Assembly (NCBI GenBank): GCA_030789695.1
Contig: CM061132.1
Span: 27,995,858 to 28,059,857 of the forward strand
DNA length: 64,000 nt
Source of the DNA: Scilla litardierei
Lineage: Eukaryota > Streptophyta > Magnoliopsida > Asparagales > Asparagaceae
Reading direction: 5' to 3'
Each line of letters opens with the position of its first letter. Within the stretch, counting starts at the first letter, position 1. The translations under genes and the position numbers were made by a program. The notes beneath the pieces were generated by a model. It searched no databases, was not told the origin of the DNA, and was given only the letters and a program-made list of their open reading frames with translations. Positions 33,890-43,594 of the stretch are shown piece by piece.

Positions 33890-34144
33890 CAAAGACTAAT
33901 GGAATTAATTTAATTTTTTGAAATGAACAACCCGACAAAAATGTAGATTATGGAAGTTCGAAACCGCCACAAAATTGTGATGCAGGCGGTTTGGTAGTGG
34001 CGGGTCGTAACCACCAGTAAAGATGTTTCTCTCGGCCATTTCAGTGGCGGTTTCCAGAACCGCTTGAAACAGGAATAGTGGCGGTTACGAACCCGCTAGT
34101 AACGGATTTTGGAACCGCTTATACTATTTACCCTTCTTGTAGTG
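33890..34144. mobile_element. One end of a CACTA (En/Spm) transposon
   Basis: The stretch ends CCCTTCTTGTAGTG (34131-34144), the reverse complement of the CACTACAAGAA terminus of plant CACTA elements. Inside are several inverted subterminal words (GTGGCGGTTTCC, AGAACCGCTTG, GTGGCGGTTACG, GGAACCGC). No opposite end and no transposase were found. The left edge may have been cut by the Athila-like insertion. Confidence 0.7.
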
Positions 34145-36920
34145 TGCATATTTCTCTCCTAAATCATAGAGTTATCTCCTAAGTTTCAAGGATATTTCTT
34201 TTGAACAAACATAACTTGGAAACTATGGATAATAAATAGTGAATATCTTTATGTAAATCGTCAAGAGGATGGCCAGCAGACCATCTACGCATGATTGGTT
34301 GGACCCTCGTCGGGTCCCTATCATTACAAATATTCATCCTATATAAAGCCAACTTAACTGAGCACCAGAAGTGCCTTTCATTGCCATAGTTTAGAACTCT
34401 GTCACAATAGACTTGGTCATCTTGGATCAGCGATGATGGATGCATCATCAAATGAATCCCTGGGAGAACCTGAAGATTCTTCAAAAGGTTGAGTTTCCTT
34501 GACCCCCTTGTCATAAGGGAAAACTTATAGAGAGACCTTCTCTCCTGAAAGTGGGATTAGAGTCTCCTGGCTTCATTGAGAGAATACATGGTGACCTTTG
34601 CGGGCCTATTCACCCTGCAAGTGGCCCATTTTGGTACTTCATTGTACTGATCGATGCATCTACTAGATGGTCTTTTATGTGCCTTTTTTGTCCACCCGCA
34701 ACCTAACTTTCTCAAAAGCTGATAATGTGGGTGAATTCACTACAAATGTCTTTCAAGACTACTGCCAAGCCACTGTCATTGAAATTGAACATCATGTAGC
34801 ATGTTCATACTCAGAATGGGTTATCAGATTCTCTAATAAAGAGACTCCAATGGATTTCATGTCCATTGTTAAATCCCAGTTTCTTATGGATGTTTATGGG
34901 TACTCCATAATGCATTCTGCATCCCTTATCATGATACGGTCCTCTTGTGGCCGTATCTTATTGCAGATGCCGCTTGCTTATGGTTCACCACCAAACATAT
35001 CTCATTTGAGATTTTTTAGATGTGCTAATATATGTCCCAATAGCACCACCTCAGAGGACCAAAATTGGTACTATTCAAAACTAGTTATCTTTATATGGTT
35101 TGATTCGCCATGTATTATTAGATACCTAGAACCCCTGACAAGCGATGCATTGAAGGCACGTCTTGATAACTGTGAATTTGATGAGCAAAGTCATTAAAAT
35201 AGGCACGCAGTCTAAAAAGCCTGAAGCTTCTGAGACCATATTATGGGACATAAAAGTCCTAATCTCGTTATGATCTGCATACTATTTCTGTGTGAAGATG
35301 AGATCCTGAAGATCCTTCACATTTAGACTAAAGTACATCAATTGCCGGATAAATTCACAGACAAACCATAAGATTGTTCGTTCACATGTCCCTCTGCCAA
35401 CACGCCAGCTAGGATTGACATCCCCAAAGAAGGATGCAATCCACCGGCAGCAGAATTGGATATACCTCAATTGAAAAGAGGACACCCGACAGGTTCAAAA
35501 GCAAAGTTCTTCGAAAGAGGAAGATTCCTGGAGATATTAAAATGATCCCTCTGCAGGATGCTGAGCTCAGAACAGCGACCTCTCCCTTCTTGATTTCCCA
35601 TGCAGAGGAAACAATAGGAGAAACATCATTATATTACGTATGTACTGGAGAGGTACTGGACAGATATAACATATTCGACGACGACGATTTTGCTTTCACT
35701 ATTGCCGTTCACGTCGCTGAATACGACGATGACGTCAACCCACTTTTCTATAGCGTAAACGCATAGATTGGCCAAAGTGGGACGAGGCAATAAGAGTGGA
35801 GCTGGACTCACTCTTGAAAAGCAAAGTCTTTGGACTAGTAGTCCAAATACCTAAATGTGTAAACCCTGTGGAATATAATTTGGTTTTCATAAGAAAAATA
35901 AATGATGGAAATGTGATCATTTTCCTATTTCATACTAAGCCTAACCGTCTCTGGAAAAGTCAAGAAATGTAGCTCATGGACGTTGTGACTGCATATCTAC
36001 ACGGCAATATAGATATAGAGATCTATATGAAACTTCTAGAAGGGTATACTCTACCCCCCAGATACGAAAGAGAGACGTAGGAACGTCTTCTCTATAAAGG
36101 CTTCAAAGATCATTATATGATCTTAAGCAATCAAGAAAAATGTGGTATAAGAGATTTATCAAATTCCTTGCAGAACAAGGATTCACTAATAAAGTATGCA
36201 TGAGTATCTTTATCAAAAGAACGGGGACATGATTTGTAATAGTCGCCGTCTATGTGGACGACTTAAATGTAATATGATCTCCTGCAGAGACCATTGAGAT
36301 ATCTGATAGCCTTAAGCATACCTTCGAAATGAAATACCTAGGTTAAATACGGTATTGTCTCGGCTTACAGATTAAAAACATTTGTGGTGGAATCCTTTTA
36401 TACCTATCATATTCTTCATACACCAGGAGTTTATGAAGAAAGATGTCCATTTGCAATCTATTAAAAATGGATGCTTATTTATGACGTCTTCCAGTCGCTG
36501 GAAGAGGGAGAGGACATCCTAGGTCCTGAAGAGCCTAGCTCTAGTGTACTAGTTACACTCGTTTATCTGGCCAACTGCACATGTCTCTAATAGAACGTCT
36601 GCAGTAGAGTTGTTAGCCAGATACAGTGCTGCCCTGGAGAGCACCACTGGACCAAGGATAAGATACTTCTGTGCAACTTCCAAGGGTTAAGGATCATCAT
36701 CCAAGGAATATATATCGCATATGCAGGTTTACAGATCATCGCGATGACTAAGCACAAATGTTCGGCCACCTCCTAAAGATCTACACATCATCCTCCAAAG
36801 TCTACATCTTCTGAGAAGCTCATCATCCAAGAAGCACGTCTAGAATACACTCAGCCAGGTCCAGCAGTACCTTGCAGACACAGTGAAGACTGAGTAAAAG
36901 AATACATACGTGGAGTCATC
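34145..36920 (+). pseudogene. Degenerate copia pol
   Basis: Plus-strand fragments in changing frames read CHNRLGHLGSAMM (GAG-pre-integrase, near 34395), ERIHGDLCGPIHPASGPFWY then LIDASTRW (integrase, near 34580-34665), an acidic linker, AVYVDDLN (reverse transcriptase box, 36242-36265), LKHTFEMKYLG and CLGLQIKN. Stops and frameshifts are everywhere. It is much older than the other elements here, and no LTR was recognised. Confidence 0.75.
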
Positions 36921-37150
36921 TAAATCTCAAATATAGCAATTCGAGATTCCTCTATATAACTCTTTTACATGAAGAAATATAGAACGAACATCTATATTCT
37001 CATGTCTACTTTGCAACTCATTACTTATGGAAGCTAACACAGGGCACTTAGAAAATTGTACAGTTCTGTGTTCAGGATTTAAAAAACTCTTTCTCATTAA
37101 CACTGGAGTTAATATTTGGGGCTTTAGGAGGGGTTGCATTAAGGGTGGAA
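36921..37150 (-). pseudogene. Copia gag fragment, minus strand, matching 12395-12625
   Basis: About 230 bp nearly identical to the minus-strand gag remnant at 12395-12625 (PEHRTVQFSKCPVLASISNEL, NIDVRSIFLHVKELY). Similarity stops sharply on both sides. It lies in opposite orientation to the pol remnant next to it. Confidence 0.8.
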
Positions 37151-37560
37151 CTATATTTATCGGCATATGGTTATTATCGAGGTATCAACCTATGTAAATT
37201 ATGAAGCGTAATATGATAGGCTTGACATGCGTGAGGCTGTGAGGGCTGCTCGTAATAGAAGTAAAAAAAGAGAAAAGGATTATGATTTTAAAAATTGTAA
37301 AAGATAACAGTTAAATATGTTTTCTTTTTAATGCATTGGAATGGATTAAATATGTTTCTTGTTTTTTTGATACATTGAAAAGCTGATTAAAAGTGTGCAT
37401 GTTCTGCATCCACTGATGATCGATTTCTGATAGTCCAATAGAGAAGCGGTGGTAAATATGGCTGGACCAAAGTCCTTTAATAATTAAGTACTAGTCATAA
37501 CCCATGCCCGCAGGCACGATTCATTTAAGATTTTCCCACGCGAAATTTTTGTTCCCAAAA
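37151..37560. other. No feature recognised
   Basis: AT-rich sequence between a gag fragment and a minisatellite; nothing supported. Confidence 0.5.
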
Positions 37561-38260
37561 AATTATTTCCACAGCCAAATTTTAAAAGAACAACAAATTA
37601 GCGTAAAAATATTTAGTGGCATGGGCACCTTCGGCGTGGGCTCCTTCAGTGCAGAACAATAAATACGGCGCAGGCGCCTTCGGCATGGAACAACAAATTC
37701 GACGCGGGCGCCTTCGACGAGAAACAACAAATTTGGCACGGGTGCCTTCGATGCTGAACAACGCGCGAGCGCCTTCGGTGTGATACAAAAAAATTCGACG
37801 CAGGCGCATTCGACGCGGAACAACAAATTCGGCGTGGACGCCTTCGACGCGAAACAACAAATTCGGTGCAGGTGCCTTCGGCGAAGAGCAACAAATTAGC
37901 GTAAAAAATTTAGTGGAACAATAAATTCGGCGTGTAACAACGTGCGCGAGAATTCGGCTCGAAACAAAAAATTAGCGTAAAAACCCTGCGCGATCAGCGT
38001 TTTTTTCGCATAGAACAACGCGCGAGCGCATTTGGTGCTGAACAGTGTGGGCGCTTTTGGCGCGGAACAACAAATTAGTGTAAAAATGGCATGGACGCCT
38101 TCGACGCGGAACAACAAATTAGCGTAAAAAATTGACGCCTTCAGCGCAGAACAATGAACCTAAGGGTATTTTTCGGTGACGGTATTAACTTCAATTTTTT
38201 TACGCCTTCGGCGCGGAACAACAAACCTCCGAGTATTTTTCGGTGACGGTATTAACTTCA
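37561..38260. repeat. Degenerate GC-rich minisatellite
   Basis: Diverged units of about 25-35 bp contain GCCTTCGGCGCGGAACAAC and AAATTCGGCG or AAATTAGCGTAAAA. Units vary in length and order. Open frames on the minus strand through this stretch encode only the repeat and are not credited as genes. Confidence 0.85.
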
Positions 38261-38594
38261 ATTTTTTTATGTTAGTTTGTTGTTCCTTTGAATTTTTATG
38301 CTAATTTTTTTACTTTGTTTAATTTAATGGATCATGTTTCTCCACAATCTTTCCCAAGACACTTTTAATTTCAAATTTTTGGTTCCCAAGACACTTTTAA
38401 TTTCAAAGTGTTGGTTCCCAAGACACTCCCCCCAAAAAAATTTAATCTCCACAATCTTTCCCAATACACTTTTAATTTCAAAGTTTTGGTTACCAAGACA
38501 CTTTCTCAATCTCAACCATTGATTTACCAAGATCAAATCTCAGCCACTATTTATCTTGTCCTAGTCAGCCCTAAAAGTTGTCAAATGTATAATA
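38261..38594. repeat. Short repeats of CCCAAGACACTTTTAATTTC
   Basis: Between 38345 and 38510 the word TTCCCAAGACACTTTTAATT and variants occur four to five times, mixed with CTCCACAATCTTTCCCAA. The rest is AT-rich and featureless. Confidence 0.7.
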
Positions 38595-38715
38595 TGTTGT
38601 GAATAGGCCCATCAGGCCCATTGGGTATCCACCCATCATTGAAAAGCTATATATATAAGGGCAGGGGGCTCCTAACCCCTTACACCTTTTACCTTATGAT
38701 TCTCCCTTTATAACA
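38595..38715 (+). repeat. 5' LTR of copia C (121 bp)
   Basis: It runs from TGTTGTGAATAGGCCC to CCTTTATAACA with TATA sequence at about 38648-38658. It has the same termini as the LTRs at 7775-7941 and 9309-9460. Confidence 0.75.
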
Positions 38716-38730
38716 CGTTATCAGCACGAG
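38716..38730 (+). promoter_or_regulatory. Probable primer-binding site CGTTATCAGCACGAG
   Basis: It lies directly after the LTR, is identical at 9461-9475, and occurs as the close variant CATTATCAGCACGTT on the minus strand next to 7775. It is not the usual initiator-Met word TGGTATCAGAGC, and I did not identify the tRNA. Confidence 0.55.
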
Positions 38731-39740
38731 TTTGCTCGACAGAAGAAAACGACAGCTCTCAAAGAGGAGTTCATACCCAACGTCAAGAAGATCTTCATCT
38801 TCTCAACGGGGAGCGTAAATGGCATCCTTCATCGACCGTCGTCTATATTCCATAGCCGAATCTAGAAGGTAAAAATCAAACTTTTTTAGATCTAAACTTG
38901 CTTTTCCTGTAGATCTGCAAGTTTTAGATCGCATAGTTCATGAACAATGTAAAAATCAAATTTTTTTAGATCCGCATGTCTAAAAATTTTAAAAAAAAAT
39001 CTTTTTTCATGATCCATTGCCGCGCCGGCCGTCGCGGCTCCCTATGGTTTTTCGAAACCCTAACCCTTAACGGGCTATTTTTTGGGGGGATGCCCATTAA
39101 CCCTATTTTGGTTGTTTTCATGGCCCAAAAGCCTGGAAATTAGCCCATTTTTCATTTTTTGGGCTTTCCAAAAGCCCAATAATTAAAGAAATTTTAAATT
39201 GTGATAGGGTTAGACGGAAAAATAAACAAAAATGTAAAATGGATCATGATTAAAAACGTTAAAATATTTTCTTTAGCACGTACGTCACTTTTTAGATAAT
39301 TCCTTAATCTATGCCTGTGATGTCATATATCTGCGTGGTTGTATTTGTATATAATATCTGTGTGGATGTGCTATTAGAACTATGTTTTTAGGGATCGGCT
39401 GGGTTTCCGACACTTTTATCTTTTTCTGCTATTTTTTCATTTTGGGAGAACTTGTATGTGAGGTTAAATGTAAAGGTCAAAGCTGGAGAACCACCCCATG
39501 GAGATGAAGGCGCTTGCACAAAGAGAAAGTTGCTTTTTTTAAAGTTCCCAAATTGTCTTTATTTTTTATGCACTTTTTGATTTATGGGATGTATCTTTGG
39601 ACTTTTCTTTCATTTTTTAATGTCAGTTGGCTGATCCCCATAGTTCTAGTTTAGTTTCTTTACTTATATATTAAAATGCGTGGATGTTTAACTTTAATAG
39701 TCAAATAATTCAAGCTATTTTGTGTTGCTAGATTGCACAG
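38731..39740 (+). other. Leader of copia C
   Basis: Non-coding, AT-rich, with a GC patch near 39020-39050 and repeated GCCCA words near 39090-39180. No gene is seen before the gag ATG at 39741. Confidence 0.6.
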
Positions 39741-39775
39741 ATGGCCAGACTAGCTAATGTAGATTTTTTGGTCCT

Positions 39776-39780
39776 GAAGG
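39776..39780 (+). other. Target-site duplication GAAGG of the chromovirus (other copy 49461-49465)
   Basis: The same five bases lie on both sides of the element, and removing one copy plus the element restores the gag frame. Confidence 0.95.
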
Positions 39781-40070
39781 TGTAACGACTGGGTTTCATG
39801 TATCTGGATTTATTATATATAATATATGTTTTGGTGGATTTTCTCCTCATGCGTGGTTTTCGTCTCCGTAACTTTCATTTTCGATCGTTTCGTCGTGTTT
39901 TCTCGTTTCTTCCTTAGGATCGTCGATTTCGAAGTATGTCATTCATGACGGGCTTCATAACGGTCGTATCTAACTGCTAGATCAAGCCTAGGAGTCTTAG
40001 GAATCGATCCCAGAGCTCCGCGCTCCGTATCGGAACTTTTGGTGCTCATTAGCCGGTGTAAGAAGGGGCA

Positions 40071-40465
40071 CCGACCGACTAGATGACGATCCAGTCGGTC
40101 GACAATCCTTCTTGGACCGACTAGTTGGCTTTCTAAATTTCTCAGAAGTTACTGTTTATCGTTAGTCGGTCTAAGAACGTTGGTTGACCGACTAGGTTGC
40201 AAACTAGTCGGTCAGCAATGCTTCTTTAACCGACTAACACATCATCTAAATTTTAGTATCAGTACTGTTCATTCTTAGTCGGTCTAAGTTCATCTTTCGA
40301 CCGACTAGTTGTCAAACTAGTCGGTCAGTAGTTGTTCACCGACCGACTAAATCCAAACCCCATTTTCGTTCAAAAGTTACTGTTTACACTTAGTCGGTCT
40401 GCGTTGGTCGACCGACCGACTAGTTGCCAAACTAGTCGGTCAGTGGTTGCTCTTTGACCGACTAA
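40071..40465 (+). repeat. Hairpin array of ACCGACTAGT type in the chromovirus 5' LTR
   Basis: It uses the same words as the Sirevirus arrays (ACCGACCGACTAGATGACGAT, GTTAGTCGGTCTAAGAACGTT, AACTAGTCGGTCAGTGGTTG). It ends about 45 bp before the TATA-like box. Similarity to Sirevirus U3 extends upstream (CGCGCT, CGGAACTTTTGGTGC). Confidence 0.92.
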
Positions 40466-40785
40466 TCTGTGTTAAAACCCTAATTTCTGGGCAGCCGCCA
40501 GCCAATCCTATTTATACCCCTCCCAAACGTTTTCTTCTTCCTCCACTCGACCCAAAACCCTAGTTTCTCCCCCATTGAGCCCCCTTCCACCTCCAACCCT
40601 TATTCTTTCATTCCAAGCCCAAGATCCATCATCCAAACCATCCCTCAACTCATTCTACCTCTCATCTTCCCCAAATCTCCATCAAATCCCCAAAATCCCC
40701 CAAAAACCCTAGTTCTCCAAACTTCTCCATTCGTTTCCAGATCTGGTCCTTAGGTTCTCCGGAGTGTTTCTTCCGCCTCCTCACG

Positions 40786-40884
40786 GTAAGAAATCGATCT
40801 CTTGACGTTTTCATAATCTATTTGTATTTTTTATGAAACCCTAATGAAATTTCATGTTGTTTGATGTTTGTTTCCCCATAACAG
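40786..40884 (+). other. Possible 99-bp intron in the LTR leader
   Basis: Donor CACG|GTAAGAAATC and acceptor CCCCATAACAG| enclose T-rich sequence downstream of the TATA box. The same boundaries occur in the 3' LTR (48040-48138). This fits a spliced 5' leader; splicing is inferred. Confidence 0.5.
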
Positions 40885-42207
40885 TGATTTCCCCCGTAGC
40901 TTAGCATCCGCGAGACGAACCTTCGTGATCGTCTTCCGCGGTGCTAGGCAAGTGAAACTTGCCACTTAGGGTTTAGGCCATGTTTTGGGCCATTTGCTTG
41001 TTGTAGGCGTAAAAGAGGCTAGGCGACGAAATGATACTCGCCTAGACGCAAGTTAGGAGCTAGCTTGACAACGAAGCTAGTTCCGACATATACCATGTTG
41101 CACAATTCCCATGTCATGTTTAAATTCCATTAACGGTACGCAAATTAATTGTCATGTCATTGCATTCTTTAAGTGATCCCGTGATTGCGTAGCATCGCTA
41201 CAATACTTGTGTTTCCTGGCTCGTGACCAGAAGCGAGCATAATGAGTTGCTAACCCCAACGCTCGATATTGAATTGTGAAATAGGAAAACAAGCTCCCAT
41301 GCGGGGCAACCCTGGCTCACTTGCTGGGCTTATGTACAGGGACCCTGGCTTGTTTACATGTGGGATGGGGTAAGAGTTAAGCGGTCATTCAACTGGGGGT
41401 CTGCCTGATCAGCAACTGCAGTTGTAAGGCGTAAACTCTGGGGTGGGGTAGTGTTTAGTTCCGATCGGCGTGAATGTTGTACCATTCAGCTGAAGGGCGT
41501 AAACATCTACAAACAACTTGAAACGTGACTAGTGAATTGATCGAGATTGTTAGTAGCCCGGCTACTCTTGTCTTGTCCCGATAATTGTTCTCTTGTACTT
41601 ATTGTCTCGCCATGTCTTACTTGCGCACTCATGTTATAACTGCCATGTCATGCATACTAAAACTACTAGGTTGCTAGTTGCCTTACTTTCAGTTTCCTTG
41701 CCCAAGTCTTTTAGACTTGCTGACATGTGCCCCTTTACTCTTTTGGGTGACACATGTTAGATCCCGAGCCTGAGTACCTTGTTGAGGACGAGGTGTTTGC
41801 TGACGCCGAGCCCGAGCCTATGTTTGACGGGGAGTACGTGGACACTGGGGACCAGTCCTAGTGTCTTCGTTGAGTTTTACTTTTGTTTAGACTGCTGTTT
41901 TGTTATCGGTGCGTAGCACCTATACTTTGTGACATTGTTGCTTTTGTTGGCCTTGTTCTGGGCCTTTAGACTCTTTCTTTTAGCCTGGCAGCTTTTCTGG
42001 ATGTTGAACTTGTTTTAATGTTGGACAATTTATGAGATATGAGAATTTTATTTCTGTCTCTCCTTTTATTATTATTGTTGCTCCGTTTGTGGTTACAGGG
42101 ACCTGCTTATGTTTTATTGACGCTTATCGGGTTTGGGGCTTCACAGCTCCACTCCCGTGCGGACCTTTTCACGTCTCGCCTCCATTTTAGGGAAGCGGGT
42201 CGTGACA

Positions 42208-42350
42208 GGTTTTGTTGGTGGCCCATGTAGGTCTTTCTGTAACTGCGATTTTTTGAATGACGATAATAATATTAGAATGTCCAATAAACTAAGTTCGACG
42301 TCCGAGTCATAAGCTATGAGTCTAATCTGATTCATTTTCTGTGTCATTAG
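42208..42350 (+). other. Short leader between LTR and gag, no standard primer site
   Basis: It starts GGTTTTGTTGGTGGCCCATG; no TGGTATCAGAGC or TGGCGCC word is present. It ends TTTTCTGTGTCATTAG just before the gag ATG, which looks like a splice acceptor. A GTAGGT donor-like word lies near 42227. Confidence 0.5.
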
Positions 42351-43529
42351 ATGGCAGGAAGGCGATTCACCCGTGATGGGGGTAGTGGTGCGCTCCCTCA
42401 TGATGAGGAGCCTGAGCGGGAACCCACCAACGGTGAGATGATGCGGATGATGCCCCAGATGATGCAAGTGCAGCAGGGCGTGCTCCTGCAAGTCCAGAAT
42501 GCTCCACTTGCTCGAGCTGCCCGGGCTCTTCCGGATGATACTCGCTCTGAGCCGGGAGCGAAGCAATTTCGGGAGCTGGGTCCCGCGTATTTTGATGGGT
42601 CTGAGGGTCCTCTGGCTGCCGATGAGTGGATTCGGAACATCGAGGACAATCTGAAGATGGCCAAGATCACCCCGGCTGGATGGGTTGATTTGGCGAAGAG
42701 GCAACTCAAGGATAATGCTCGGAACTGGTGGGATGCGGAAGAGAAGATGTTGGTGGAGCCGATAGCTTGGGCTACCTTTAAGTCCAGGTTTGATGAAGAG
42801 TTCTTTCCGAAGGCTGCCAAGAAGGAGATGCTGCAGCGCTTCATCGATCTGAAGCAAGGGAGCTTGATGATGGACATGTACCACCAAGAGTTCACTAGGC
42901 TGAGTCGGTTCGCACCGAAGATGGTGCAGAATGCTGATGAGAGGGCTCAGAGGTTCCTGCAGGGGCTTGCTTTGGAGCTCCAGAGTTTTGTGTCTTCCTC
43001 CGATCTGGACTCTTATCAGAAGGTTCTGGTCGCTGCGAGGAGGCAGGAGCTGAACCTGAGTCAGAGGAGGGGGTCTATTGTTGGTGCTGGGAAGAGGCCT
43101 ATGGAGCAGGCCAAGGCGGTGGTTAGGCCTGGTTTCAATCCTAATCAGCCAGCTCAGTTTAAGAGGCCAAGAGGGCCTATTCTGAATACTTGCCATTTCT
43201 ACGGTAAGCCTGGCCACATCAAGGATCAGTGTCGGAAGTTTTTGGGCCAGTGTCTGGTTTGTGGTGATGCTTCCTATGTCGCGAAGGATTGTCGGCATGC
43301 GGGTCCGCTGCGGAGGGCACCTGTTGCAGCACAGCCGTTGCAGCAGCGAGCGTCTGTTCCTGCTGGACGTGGGGCAGCTCTTGTTCCACAGAGGCAGGCT
43401 TTCCAGCAGGCTGTTTCGCCGAGGAGGCAGGCTTTTCTGATGACCAATGTGGAGAGCGAGGCTGTGGATGAGTTTATCGCATGTAATCCTCAATCTAGTT
43501 GTTACTTTCCTAGTTGGTTTGAATGTTAG
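42351..43529 (+). pseudogene. gag: Chromovirus gag
   Basis: The 392-codon frame starts MAGRRFTRDGG. The retrotransposon Gag domain (about residues 75-235: YFDGSEGPLAADEWI, WWDAEEKML, FLQGLALELQ) is followed by two zinc-knuckle remnants. The first is CHFYGKPGHIKDQC with Tyr for the second Cys (43200-43202). The second is CLVCGDASYVAKDC with Tyr for His (43275-43277). The last 15 residues are read from the putative intron starting at 43483; spliced, the frame continues into protease. Gag forms particles and packages RNA; RNA binding is probably impaired by the knuckle changes. Confidence 0.85.
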
Positions 43530-43594
43530 ATTGTGTTGTTTGCTTGAACATGGTTGTTTGTTAGACTAGGGTTTGATTGTTAATTGCTTGTTAG
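43483..43594 (+). other. Possible 112-bp intron between gag and protease
   Basis: GTAATCCTC... to ...GCTTGTTAG is T-rich. Removing it joins GCA-T to GT-GTG and gives [20 protein letters not shown], in frame from gag into protease. Unspliced RNA ends Gag at 43527-43529. No better join is visible. Confidence 0.6.

Larger units (their letters stand above)
39781..42207 (+). repeat. 5' LTR of the chromovirus
   Basis: It begins TGTAACGACTGGG and ends GGGTCGTGACA. A hairpin array is at 40071-40465 and a TATA-like TATTTATAC at 40509-40517. An intron-like stretch lies at 40786-40884. Confidence 0.95.

Noticed and set aside
37563..38117. Minus-strand frames with repeated FRVEGARAEFV-type peptides
   Set aside because: Encoded by the minisatellite in several frames; no start context or family.
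42208..42230. GGTTTTGTTGGTGGCCC as a standard primer-binding site
   Set aside because: It does not match the common initiator-Met, Lys or Arg primer words known to me.
42141..43493. 450-codon open frame on the minus strand opposite the chromovirus gag
   Set aside because: It is the antisense of a real gag frame, has no recognisable domain, and its openness follows from the codon use of the plus strand.
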